DNA from: Rhodeus uyekii | Lineage: Eukaryota; Chordata; Actinopteri; Cypriniformes; Acheilognathidae | Direction: 5' to 3' | Assembly (NCBI GenBank): GCA_037043235.1 | Contig: JAWRVZ010000317.1 | Span: forward strand, 97,501 to 161,500 | DNA length: 64,000 bases | Part shown: positions 44,524 to 55,737 of the stretch, one piece after another | Layout: each line of letters starts with the position of its first letter | Position numbering within the stretch: the first letter of the stretch is position 1 | Translations under genes and position numbers: made by a program | Notes under the pieces: model-generated | Told to the model about the DNA's origin: nothing | What the model saw: the letters and a program-made list of their open reading frames with translations, nothing else | Database searches by the model: none

Positions 44524-45803
44524 CATTCACACATGAATAGATTTCAGAGCTTCAGGTCCATCCCCGAGACATTCTGGACATTGCAAATAAGATCAAATTA
44601 AAAAGCAGAGATTTTTAACTACTCTACTATGCAGTGAAACTCTATTCACCATTTCCAGCAAGTTTGTGCAGTTCCAGAAAGTAGGTGTATGCATTAGTTC
44701 TGAGCGCTACGTTGAGTTTGACAGCCATGAATAACCTCTGCAGAAAACACCTCTGCTGAAGCACTGACGCATTACACAAATCAGACACATTATGCAGATT
44801 ACCATCGCATTACGCCACTCATCCTTCACCGCCGCGCTACAGAAGAGCTGCTCATTTACTCCAAAACTTCCTTCCATGAGACTGTGTAACAAACACTTTT
44901 ACATGCGTTCACATTTATGCATTTAGCAGAATTAGTTCAGAAATGGACCGATATAAAACTGCTCGAGTGTGTGTCACAAAAATATTTCAACTAGAAGAAA
45001 CCGAGACTAGGGGTTAAAGTTAAAAACAATAGAATTTGACTTGGTCATCATTTTTAATCTGGTGTAATTGATGAAAAGCTAATGTGTACATTTAGAGATC
45101 AGAATTGTTTTGTACTTTGTAATATGCAATTAATTTCAGTGGTTTTATTTACATTGATACAGCTGTTAAGATATCTGAAAAGCATGAAGCATTGCTCACA
45201 AACGGCTTGTAATTCTATTATAGTTACTTGGGAATCTCATGCTTTCAAAGCTAACTTGCTATTGCTAGCCGCTCCGAAAACCACCTTTAACTGAAACTAC
45301 ATGAAAGATGCATGACTAATTCAATTTTATAACTTTTAAATAGTTTAGCTGGAGCATTGAGAATCAACCACTTTTACTAGTTTATATTGATCAGTAGAGC
45401 GTGACGCTTGCAACATCAAGGTCATGGGTTCGATTCCAAGGGAAAGCAAGAACTGATTAGAATGTGAATGCAATGTAAGTTGCTTTGGATAAAAGCATGT
45501 GCCAAATGCATGAATGTAAATTAACAAATGAAACAAGGCATTTTGAACTGAACCATGTGTGAAATACACAACCCATGTTTGCTGTAGTTCATTCTTCACA
45601 GGGAATTTCTTGAATTTCCAAAGCTTACCAACATATGGACTCATTAAACTCTCATTCACCCTTACTAAGACCCGTTCACTTAGTAAAACCAGTCAAAATC
45701 AAATATATACATATTTTTTAAATTACCAGCAAAAATAATTTGATTACAAAAATTTCCAGTAAAAAAAAAAAAGATTTAATAATTTTTTTTATTTTTTATA
45801 AAT
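44475..45803. other. insertion within Tigger-like copy B
   Basis: Starts with a (CA)n microsatellite (about 44486-44519), then mostly unique sequence and SINE copy 6. No clear terminal repeats, so the nature of the insert is unknown. Confidence 0.5.
45379..45525 (+). mobile_element. tRNA-derived SINE, copy 6
   Basis: GATCAGTAGAGCGTGACGCT head, GGTTCGATTCC box, and a shortened body lacking GTGTTTCTTGAATG. Confidence 0.8.
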
Positions 45804-46123
45804 GACCCGGTAAAAATGCGCGCAAAGATGGTGAGCGTTAGGACTTTTACACACAAAAATGCGAGGGAAAAATTCTCGCACTCCGATACAATCCTCGTTT
45901 ACAAAGTCACTCGTAAACCGAGGTATCACTGCGCACAGCAAATAAGTGTTTGGGGAATCATAAATAAATATAAAGACTATAGGAATATGTGTTTCTACTT
46001 AAAAATGTCAAGTTTAAACTCAATTACGAGAGAAAAGGGTTTCGAAGCAAATCCTACAGCAGTCTTTTAGTTGGTGCATTTGCACTCTGCTGTAAGTCCT
46101 GCTAGCTGAACCCGTCACGGCGA

Positions 46124-46138
46124 CCCCCCCCCCCCCCC
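46124..46138. repeat. poly-C run
   Basis: 15 consecutive C bases; similar runs are at 17899-17912 and 63001-63014. Confidence 0.95.
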
Positions 46139-46344
46139 AGATTCTGTCCTCAGATCAGAGCCGTCAGACCGTGTTCGGCTGCTGAACCTGGAAGGAAGCC
46201 GGCCCTGACTCAAACTCTCCGAGCGGGCCATGCGCTGAATAATGCATCCCGCGTGTCACCAGAGGCCTCCGCTGCAACGCCTGAGCCAGATTTAAATGTT
46301 CACACTCAATTGAGTCCAGCTATGATACACAGACTTGCTTCGAC

Positions 46345-46379
46345 ACACACACACACTCATCATCATCATCATCATCATC
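46345..46379. repeat. (AC)n/(CAT)n compound microsatellite
   Basis: A short AC run passes directly into (ATC)n. Confidence 0.9.
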
Positions 46380-47380
46380 CACGTCCCACCTGAACCCGGT
46401 TTTATGATACTCTCACTGGGATGAATATAGATCAGAAACAAACACAGATGGAAGACAAGTTACACAAAAACGAAAGGCTTGAAACACCCGAGGGCAGTTT
46501 TCACGGGATGTTTGCATTTGGGCAATGATTACTGACGTCTAGAGCCAAAAAAACGGCCATGTGCTCGACTGAAATTACATTTACAATTACAGTCCTTGCA
46601 AATGCTTTCTTGCCAAAGCTTACAAGACTTGAGACAATAAAACTAAACGCACACACTCGATTTAACACCTCTTTGACGAGTGGAAACCAAACGCTGGCAC
46701 CTTCACAATGCTTCAGACGACGCTTTCTTCTGCCTGACGGAAGGAAAATGACTCGTGCGCAGAGTGATCAAATGGTTTGCCGACTTTTTAATTGCATGTA
46801 TCATTACTCTACAGGAAACACTAGCGCTGCACGACTAATCTAAACATATTGCGATATGGCTCCAAGATTTAGTCACTTTTAACATCATTTGCGAACGCAA
46901 AATGGTTGAATCATCTTTCTATACTTGCAACGAGAATCGCTTATCAATAAAAGACGAGCTTTAAGGGTTTCAGTCAAAATAAAACTGATGTCCACAATTT
47001 TAGCATCGTAATTTTGTAAAAACTAGAGCATATAAGAATAATAATTGTATATTTTACAATAGTTACAGTTATAGAAAATTGTATAGACATATCAATATAT
47101 AAACATCAGAAAATTGTGGCCAAAGAAGCACAGCGACCCTTTATTTATTCTCCAGAATAAATTTAAAATTGCAAATCATGATTTTCATCCCCTCAAATCC
47201 CAATCAAAAAGTATTCTGTTTGCATTTTCTTCTCTTCTAGTGGTCATACATGTACATCTACACCGTTAGCTCTTTGACTTTTTTGTGTGTCACTTTTGAT
47301 AAATGCATAAATGTAAAATGTATTCATTCTTCAGGCAGCGTTTAAGCCTATACATCTTGATTAAAAACCAACACACACGT
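46380..47380. other. unassigned, with hAT-like end
   Basis: CTAGCGCTGCACGACTAATC at 46823 resembles the terminal repeat of a hAT-type family abundant in fish. No partner end identified. The rest is AT-rich. Confidence 0.35.
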
Positions 47381-47880
47381 ACTATTAATCTAAAATCTGA
47401 GCTGAACAATTAGCTCACACTGGGTAAAACATTCAAATGGTTCAGTAAACATGAGCAGCAAACAGATCCGAGAGAGAAAAGCCTGAGGCGAGGTGTTAAG
47501 TGAGCGAGGGAAACAATCCACAACATCTCTGGCGAAATTCATCACGGCATGCTTAAAACACGCTCGCGCGTCATCATTCAAATGCAAATTTAAATGCTCC
47601 AACCTTTCCACATAATCACAGATGATTTTATAGCTGATGAGTTGCGCGCTGTTGACGGCGCATATGCGAGGACTAATAGCCCATGATGGCGTTCTGCCTG
47701 ACTAGCGCTTCGCTGTGAAAAGAGACAACTGTTTCACATTTGGCATTTTCTTATGCAAAGCAATAATTCACAGGGTGCTGCACATACGTGGGGCGTCGCT
47801 GCTCCGTCCAAGCGATGCTCATTAACACACGCCAGCGGAGGTCAAACGAGCTGAGCCCGTCACTTTACTCTAAAGAACAT
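47381..47880. other. conserved-looking non-coding block with octamer site
   Basis: Balanced unique sequence containing an ATGCAAAT octamer (POU-type) near 47582. Candidate regulatory element by eye. Confidence 0.35.
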
Positions 47881-48029
47881 CAACCCAAAAACATTACAGT
47901 CATTTCATTTTGATTTTTAGTATTAACCAAATTCAAAATTATATTGAATAATTATTTGATTTCCAAAATATTATTTCAAATATTGGTATCTTAATACTTT
48001 GAAAAAAATTACATTAAAAAAAATTATGG

Positions 48030-48475
48030 AATTTTATTTTTGGGAATTATAACACTTTTTGGCAGCATTTAGTACAAATAATGGTTTAAAATGAACAACA
48101 AATAAATAAATGTTTGTTTGTTTTTTACCGTAACAGTAACACCAAAGCTTGTCATTTTCTTCTTAAGAAAAAAAAAAATATATAAACTTTTTATTTTTGA
48201 AATTATAACACTTTTTGCCAGCATTTAGTACAAAATAATTGTTTAAAATGCAAATAAATAAATGTGTTTTTCATTTTTTATGCAGTAACACCAAAGCTTG
48301 TCATTTTCTTCTTAAGAAAAAAAATTAAAATATAAACCTTTTAGTTTTGGACACTTTTTGGCTGCATTTAGTACAAAATAATGGTTTAAATTGCAAAAAA
48401 ATAAATAAAACAAAAGTGTTTTTCATGAGTTTGTACAGTAACAACCAAAGCTTGTCATTTTTTTTAAGAAAAAGA
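48030..48475. repeat. three-copy tandem repeat, about 143-156 bp unit
   Basis: The landmarks GCATTTAGTACAAA (48065, 48221, 48364) and CAAAGCTTGTCATTTT (about 48144, 48291, 48448) recur in order. The units are diverged and T/A-rich. Confidence 0.9.
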
Positions 48476-48479
48476 AAAG

Positions 48480-49879
48480 AAAGTGGCTTTTGCCGGTTTT
48501 TGTCCCAAAAGAGAAAAATGTTGGAGAAATGCACGCCGGCGCTCCGGTTTCACTCTCGCTCCAGCCGTCTCCACTCATGCTCATTAGAAAAGCAAGGCCT
48601 GCACTTTTGGCTGAACTATCCCTTTAAGAAACGTCTTTTAGAAATAGTTCACGAGCCGTTTATGACTTTCTTCTTCAGCCGAACAATCAAGGGTTATATT
48701 AAATAATATCCTGGCTCTTCCCAGCTTTGTAAAAGCGCCCGAGTTTCTGAAGCTAAAAAAGCGCATCCATCCATCATAAAAGTCCTGCGACTCCATGGGA
48801 ATAATGCAGGAAAAATATCCATATTTATAACTTCATAAACTATAATCACCGGCTTCCAGCAACAGCTCAGCTTGAGGGGGAGTCAATTATGGGATCTAAG
48901 CCTTTAACTTCTTTACGAGGTAGATTTTTGTGAAAATCTTTGTTTGCAATCTATGGAGACGCATCTAAAATGGGTAAAAGCGGTGCATGAAAACACTGGT
49001 GTTGCTTCAGTTCGACGGGACAGGGATGGAGGTTTGGATCAGTCGTCCCTCTCCGGAGATCACTCACACACTTCACTGCGACCTCGCTGCATGAAGCCTC
49101 ATCGAGCAACACACACATCCTCAGAACCGGCGTAATCTCCGTACGGATGTTCCCACACGCGGCTGCCAGCGGAAGAAGCAGGAAGTGCTGCAGGATCTGT
49201 TCGAGCTGCTTAGCGCTTCTCTTCTGCAAATGTAATTGTTACTCGATTAGGAGCCAACAGGCCCGTCCCGCGGCAGATCAACAGATTAGCGTGTTCAGCG
49301 GTGCGACGCAGGATTGGGATTACCTCACACTCTCCCCTCATTACACACACAGGAACAAAATACAAATAAAACCTGATGATGGAGTTAATAAACAGCAGTG
49401 GTCGTGTGAAGTTAATATCTGGAGAAATAAAAGCACATTATTGTTGGATCTTCAGTCGCTGTCATCATCACACACTCACACACTCACACAAGACTGAGCG
49501 CCAGAAACTGCTTCCAGGATCCGTTTGATATAGTGGAGGCCAACACTCAACTCACACGATACACTGTAACGATAACTGGAGAAATGTATCTTCGCATAAG
49601 TTATCAAAATAAAAACACCTTTAATTATTACAGTTACAAAAATCTATCTCTTCTCCCCTTGAAGAAATGCTTTTGGTCTGTGTACTTTCTCAATAAAAAT
49701 TAAACATTATGATAATATTATTATTATTGTAAATTACAATCATTATTATTACTACATAAATAATAATAATAATAACTGTCTCATTTTTATAAACAGATCA
49801 TATATTTTGTTGTTACTGGGGAAACGTAACACTTAATATTCATCAATTGTATTAATTGTCCTGCTCTGTCAGCCAAACA
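48480..49879. other. unassigned spacer
   Basis: 48830-49330 is balanced and may be conserved; 49640-49800 is AT-rich with (TTA)n. No gene recognised. Confidence 0.4.
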
Positions 49880-49980
49880 CACCGTTTATAATGTTTTCCT
49901 GTGAGCACTGTAAAGCTGCTGTGAAACAATCTGTTGTAAAAAGCGCTATATAAATAAAGGTGACTTGACTAATAAAAACT
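49880..49980 (+). repeat. retroposon tail fragment
   Basis: GAGCACTGTAAAGCTGCTGT and AAAAAGCGCTATATAAATAA, then AGGTGACTTGACT. A dispersed fish repeat tail by memory; a partial copy lies near 42262-42300. Confidence 0.5.
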
Positions 49981-50222
49981 AAAATGTAAAAATATATATA
50001 TATATATGAAATGTTTAAACTCAACTGTTGACATTTTTTGCACATTTGCGTTGAAACAATTCAGCATTTTTTAGACTAGCAATTAAATTGAAACATTTTA
50101 ACAGCACATTTTTATTAACATCGGCAATAATAAAAAGATATATTCTAAAATATAATTATAATTATAAAAGAAAGTACAGTACACCAAATATGGGGAGAAA
50201 AATTTTACTTTGTAGAGACAGA

Positions 50223-50248
50223 CAGAGAGAGAGAGAGAGAGAGAGAGA
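50223..50248. repeat. (GA)n microsatellite
   Basis: Purine run of about 26 bp, complementary to the CT run 100 bp downstream. Confidence 0.95.
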
Positions 50249-50345
50249 TTTTCACCAGTGCAGTAGTAGTGTGTCTTTCAGAGTTGAGTTCCAGGTGCTG
50301 CGATCATCTCACATAAAGGAGTGAAATTCAATCTGTGGTCAGCGG

Positions 50346-50346
<1 letters not shown>

Positions 50347-50380
<34 letters not shown>

Positions 50381-50396
50381 CTCTCTCTGTCCTCAT
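50347..50396. repeat. (CT)n microsatellite
   Basis: Interrupted CT run of about 50 bp; it could pair with the GA run upstream. Confidence 0.95.
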
Positions 50397-50569
50397 CAGA
50401 TCCTCAACACCTTCTTCTGAAACGCTACACTTCTCTCTCTCTCTCGGTCCTGGGATCTTCATGCCATCCTGACTCTCATTCAGAGCAGACCGCGTGCATG
50501 AAGACTCAAAGACCAGCTTACAAAAACAAAAAACTAAAACTACACTGAAAAAAAATAAATAAATAAAAA

Positions 50570-51340
50570 TGTAGAAATAATGTTCACTCAGAAACCGCTA
50601 GTACATTTCACACACAATTACAAAGAACCAGCGAGTGTAACGATGAATTAAACATGACATTTTATATAAATATTCTATTCTAAACTTTATATTTTATCTT
50701 TAAAAATCATGTTTACAGAATATATGCAAATACGGATGAAAATCATTTCAGAGACGCTTTATTTTTCATATTTTACATAAATATTTGACCGTATGTTTTA
50801 GTAAAACATCTACTAAACTAAATCCAGTTCAAATCAAAGAAGCAAACAAAAAAACGATTCATGCTCAACTAAAACTACACTGAAATAAAACATAATTACA
50901 AACAGGATTTAAAAATAAAAGAAAACTAGTCATATTTTCAAAATATTTTGACTCCATACAGAATCTCGGCTTGTCTGTCATTCATAAATATGCATTTGTA
51001 TAAAGCCTCTCCACAGCCCTTCTGTTTGACTGCTTAACATTTGTTTTCTTGCTCTTAGAGACTAATAAAAGCTGAAGTATGTGGTGGCTAACGCGTCTCA
51101 GGCTTATGAAATATGTACAGCGAGTGGCTATTGGATATCTGAATGGAATTCAAATGGGCTCCAGCACATCACGCGGCCCTTTAGCTCGCGAGATCCGTAG
51201 CCTTAAAACCCTGTGAGGAGGACGACACCGTTTCAAAATCCTTCCGGTGTCTTAAACGAGACGCTTTCAAATGAAACATGCATCTATATTGTGCTTTATA
51301 ATCATTTCTTCCATCCAGAGAGCACGAATGACTGATATAA
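50570..51340. other. AT-rich spacer
   Basis: No recognisable gene or element. 51000-51200 is more balanced. Confidence 0.4.
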
Positions 51341-51342
51341 TA

Positions 51343-52416
51343 CAGTAATGCCTTGAGATACGAGCATAATCCGATCCAGAACAAGCTCATAACTCAAATT
51401 GCTCGTATCTAAAAATCATTTCCCTCATAAGAAATAACAGTTAAAAAAAAAAATCCCTTCCGGCCCTCTAAAAAACTCCCTTATTAGTGCTAATAACAGT
51501 GGAAAAACATGCTTTTAATTGCTATAGACACACACACAAAATATAGTATATAAGTATTTCTGTGATATAAAATAAAATGGTTTTAATTATGAGTTCTTTC
51601 CTTCGAGACGATACAGTAGCGGCTAATGACGGAGGAGGAGGAGGAGGGGGGGGGGTGTAGCGTAGTTAATGCAAACAACACAGGAAGAAACACTACACTT
51701 CAGTGTTGTGTGTTGGATAGACTCAGAAGATGATATGTATTATTATTGAACACTCATAACTCGTGCTGCTCCCAGCTTAATACTGGTGAATCACTCGTAA
51801 CCCCCGCTGTAAAACCAAGCTGCCTCTAGTGGAGATCATATGCAATTACCCATAAATGAGGAGCTTGAGCTGCTGCGAGTGCTCGTCTGGAAGCTGCTCG
51901 TATCTCAAATATTCACTCTCATCTCAAAGCAAACATTGGGAGGCTTGCTCGTATCTCAGAATACTCGTATGTCGGGACGCTCGTATCTCAAGGCATTACT
52001 CGTATCTCAAAGCAAACATTGGGAGGCTTGCTCGTATCTCAGAATACTCGTATGTCGGGATGCTCGTATCTCAAGGCATTACTCGTATCTCAAAGCAAAC
52101 ATTGGGAGGCTTGCTCGTATCTCAGAATACTCGTATGTCGGGACGCTCGTATCTCAAGGCATTACTCGTATCTCAAAGCAAACATTGGGAGGCTTGCTCG
52201 TATCTCAGAATACTCGTATGTCGGGACGCTCGTATCTCAAGGCATTACTCGTATCTCAAAGCAAACATTGGGAGGCTTGCTCGTATCTCAGAATACTCGT
52301 ATGTCGGGACGCTCGTATCTCAAGGCATTACTCGTATCTCAAAGCAAACATTGGGAGGCTTGCTCGTATCTCAGAATACTCGTATGTCGGGACGCTCGTA
52401 TCTCAAGGCATTACTG
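51343..52416. mobile_element. Tigger/pogo-like element with amplified right terminus
   Basis: The left terminus CAGTAATGCCTTGAGATACG and the right terminus (its exact inverse, at least 23 bp) are bordered by TA on both sides, the target duplication expected of Tc/mariner-pogo elements. The 1074-bp element has no transposase. Its right half is a tandem array of its own end (next entry). Confidence 0.9.
51919..52413. repeat. six tandem 83-bp units containing the transposon end
   Basis: AAACATTGGG recurs at 51931, 52014, 52097, 52180, 52263 and 52346, exactly 83 bp apart. Each unit closes with GCTCGTATCTCAAGGCATTA, the terminal inverted repeat of the host element. The units are almost identical (one visible C/T change near 52061). 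The long open frames over it are artefacts. Confidence 0.97.
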
Positions 52417-52639
52417 TATTAATGTTTAGGCAATACATCATATATAGTTACAGGTCTGCTCATTACAACTGCTTTATAAAGTTTAGAACACGTCGATTGC
52501 ATGGAATTCACAAAGCAGACGTTCAGCCCATCATCCGTTCTCACTGTGAAATGCGTCACTTGATTGACGTGCAGGGCAGCCAGTCTGACCTCTGACCTTT
52601 TCTGACACAGGGGTCACGGCGCAAGTGCTGCAAAACTCT

Positions 52640-52930
52640 AGCAAGCTAGCGAGTAAAGATGAGTGGTGGAACTGGACAAAGTCAGAAGTCACAAACGTAC
52701 CACTTCATACGCTGATTTAGGAAGTGCGTTTGCCTCAATCTCCGTCTGTCATCGCTGCACTGAAGAAGGGAAATGTGGAGCAGCATTTTCAGACTGTTCA
52801 TAAAAACTACGACACTGACTTCCCTCCGAAAAGTGAGCGGAGAAGAAGAAGGAGGGTGGAGGAACTCAAATCTCAGTGGTCCGGACAGCAGACATTTTGC
52901 ACAAACTCAAAAAAATGTAATATGGTAAAA
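52640..52930 (+). pseudogene. decayed hAT-like (BED/zinc-finger type) transposase fragment
   Basis: Translation from 52724 gives VIAALKKGNVEQHFQTVHKN, then a DTDFPPKSE block and VEELKSQWSGQQTF. As I know the family, this is the start of hAT-related proteins with a degenerate BED finger (the ZBED/GTF2IRD2-like group). The upstream finger cysteines are only traceable in another frame, and similarity ends near 52910. It is a truncated relic, not a functional gene. Confidence 0.65.
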
Positions 52931-53654
52931 TGTAAAATAAATGTAAATGTAACATTTTGCAATATGGGTTCAGGTAGTTCTGAAGCTACAACAGCATATA
53001 TTGTGCATGTAAAGAATTCTCAATAGATTCATAAATAAATACAGGTTTTGTTCTTATAAGCAGCTCACAAACCAAAATAGTGCGGCACCCCAGCTTTATA
53101 AAAACAGCACAGACATCAAATCAAAAGTTTCATTGCAAGGGAAAAAGGTTTTTAAACACATTCATATATAGGTACAATGTATATTCATCTAGAAATCAAG
53201 GTTTTAGATTAAATCAAAAACAAAATCATAAACTTATTCAAGCACGTCCAAGTCTGAACATGCACATAACTGACCAACAGCTCATGACACAAATCACAGA
53301 AATGTAAGAGCCATAAACCCTAAACGCGTGTTATTGGCACTCTGTAGGGGAAGTTCAGCCATCATTTCCTCTTGCATGCCGTTCTTCTGCTGGACACAAA
53401 GGAAGAGGTTCTGGAGAACAGCTGATGGACCTCATGGACTTCCATAGAAAAGAAGAAAATCAATGGAGTTGATGAACACGAGAACTGAGGCAGAGGAAAA
53501 GATGATGATCTTCCCCTATAACATCACAAAACATCGGAGATATTGCTTTCAGCGACTACAAATCTATGGATAATATGCGTTTCAGGGTTTATGGCCCTTA
53601 CATTTTCCATTGAAATGGCGGGTAAAAAATATGAAAAAAGAACAAGTTGTGCAA

Positions 53655-53740
53655 GTGTTAATATCACCCAATCAAATATCAAGAACAAGTGTTAATATCA
53701 CCCAATCAAATATCAAGAACAAGTGTTAATATCACCCAAA
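53655..53740. repeat. 34-bp tandem repeat, about 2.6 copies
   Basis: GTGTTAATATCACCCAATCA, then AATATCAAGAACAA, repeated almost exactly. Confidence 0.95.
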
Positions 53741-54540
53741 AATGGACAAATATCAACCAATTACGGCAAGACACTCAGGCTATGACTGATAAAAACTATT
53801 CAGAGGAATTCCAAGAAGGGGAAAGAAAAGGAAAAATCAACTCTCTCTTTACTGTAGTTTTGCTTACAGTAGAAAAACAATCAGAGCGTGTTTGGTGCAA
53901 GCGTCCAGAGAGTGACCCACGGGTCTCCGGCACTGGAGCGAACGTGATGTTGAAGCAGAAGACATCTTTAAAAACGAATTCATCTGGGTCAGACTGACTG
54001 GAGCGAGACTTGAGAAAGAAAGAAGCACAAAATCAAAGGCATCTCTATCACTGCAGACGGAATAAACAGCAATTAAGAATCTCAATCACGCTTTAATTAA
54101 GAAAAGAGCCGTTTGGAGAGAGAAACAAAGGGCTGTAAACTGCAGCGAAGTGTCCAGCGCTCGCGCTCACTATCGACTGCAGCCGCTGAGAAAGGTCAGC
54201 CGCAGAATACAGACGCACAAAAGGTTGAATGAGGAAACCCAAGCAATCTTTGGCCGTATGAAATAGAAATCTCAGGGCTGTACTCTGTTACAAAGTTACT
54301 GAAGTGAGGTAGCCGTGCTGTACAGCAAACTTCCACAAATGAGAAGAGCCGGCTGGGGAAATTGGCTCGCCCACTGGTCATCCAGACATCAACCGTCCGC
54401 ACTGATACGAGTTCATGCATTAGCCATCAGAGCATCTGCACTGCTAGAACAAGCCCTCATTTCCATAAGTGGACCTGAGATTCACGTTCATATGCTCAAC
54501 TAATTGCATGTAATCTGGATTATGCGATCAGATTCCACAA
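53741..54540. other. unassigned spacer
   Basis: Unique balanced sequence, especially 54060-54500; no gene recognised. Confidence 0.4.
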
Positions 54541-54554
54541 AGCACTAATACGGC

Positions 54555-55005
54555 CGATACCATAAGCGTATTTCAAAAGACATTAATCAATATATTGGCT
54601 GTTAAATCTACATTTTTTCATTTTCCAGAATCTGAATTTTAGGTTGCACTTCATCAGATTTTCTTGTTTGAAGTGATCCCAATCATATTTTCAGCAAATC
54701 ATGATGAACAGTTGCATCTGAAGCGTCTCAGCGGAAGGAAATAACACATTATTTAATATATCGGGCAAAGTTTCTTTAATCGATAACGACATTTCTGCAT
54801 TTATCAGATGCTTTTATCCAAAGCGACTTGCATTGCATTCAAGAAACACACTGAAATCAGTTCTTGCTTTCCCTGGGAATCGAACCCATGACCTTACAGT
54901 TGCAAGCGCCACTCTCTACTGTTTGAACTACAGGAAAGATTATGAAAAATTACCATATATGTCAGCCGATACCGATATGGTGGCTGATATATCGTGCATC
55001 ACTAC
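54555..55005. mobile_element. hAT-like remnant interrupted by SINE
   Basis: GGCCGATACCATAAGC at about 54552 and, inverted, GTAGTGATGCACGATATATC at about 54985-55005 resemble the ends of a fish hAT-type family. SINE copy 7 lies between them. Confidence 0.4.
54793..54941 (-). mobile_element. tRNA-derived SINE, copy 7 (only minus copy)
   Basis: On the minus strand: TGTAGTTCAAACAGTAGAGA head, GGTTCGATTCC box, GCAAGAACTGAT body and GCTTTGGATAAAAGCATCTG tail. This copy preserves the tRNA-like head best. Confidence 0.85.
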
Positions 55006-55737
55006 AAAAAATAGAATATTTGTAATAAAATTAATGTTTTATAATACTAGCCAGACACTAGTCATTTCATCACTGGATTTATAGAAACCATTTCACTTTT
55101 AAGGAGCGTTTTCTCGGCTTTGAAACATTTATTTGTATTATTATCATCATTGGAATGATCACTTTCATTTAATTGATATGTCTTTGGAAGGCTTTTTGGT
55201 TTCAAACACATATTTTATGATTATTCTTTCTATTTTACAACTATTTGATACGTTTATGACTTAATTATGCAATGCAATATTTAATGCACTTAATTTCAAA
55301 GAATAGAATACATTTGTTTATTTTTGCATTTTTATTTCAATATGATACAAGATCATCCTATTCAATTCAATGTGATAAACGGCTTAAGTCAAAAGTCATC
55401 AAAAAGTAGTCCGATTATTTTACGTAAAATGTGTAAATGCAATGGATTACATTTGAAACTACAATTTTTGTCACGTAATTTGGAATCGATAAACTACGAT
55501 TTGTAAATAACATCTTGGTTAATATTATATTTAGTTTTAAAGTACTATTTTTATCGTTAAAGTAGTGTAGTTATGTACATTTAACTCAAAGCTAAAGTCC
55601 AGCTAAGATTTTAATTACCAGATAAAAATCTATTCATCAAAATTCAAATGTTTGACTCTGATATTAATTTAGTGGTTCTTGACACTGAAAATACAGAATA
55701 AATGATCTGAATGGAGTTGAATATTGACACTATAAAG
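55006..55737. other. AT-rich spacer
   Basis: No recognisable gene or element. Confidence 0.45.

Larger units (their letters stand above)
43939..45931 (+). mobile_element. Tigger/pogo-like DNA element, copy B, split by a 1.3-kb insertion
   Basis: The left end CAGTAATACCTCGATTTACG follows a TA; the right end reads CGTAAACCGAGGTATCACTG, its inverted partner with few mismatches. Comparison with copy A shows colinearity up to GTGTTTAGGAT (44474), resuming near 45804 (GGTAAAAATGCGC). The 44475-45803 segment is therefore extra. The right TA flank is not preserved. Confidence 0.75.

Noticed and set aside
51840..52595. 251-codon plus frame with repeated Ser/Tyr/Leu/Lys/Ala segments
   Set aside because: Read through the 83-bp amplified transposon end; the unit is not a multiple of three, so the same peptides appear in rotating frames.
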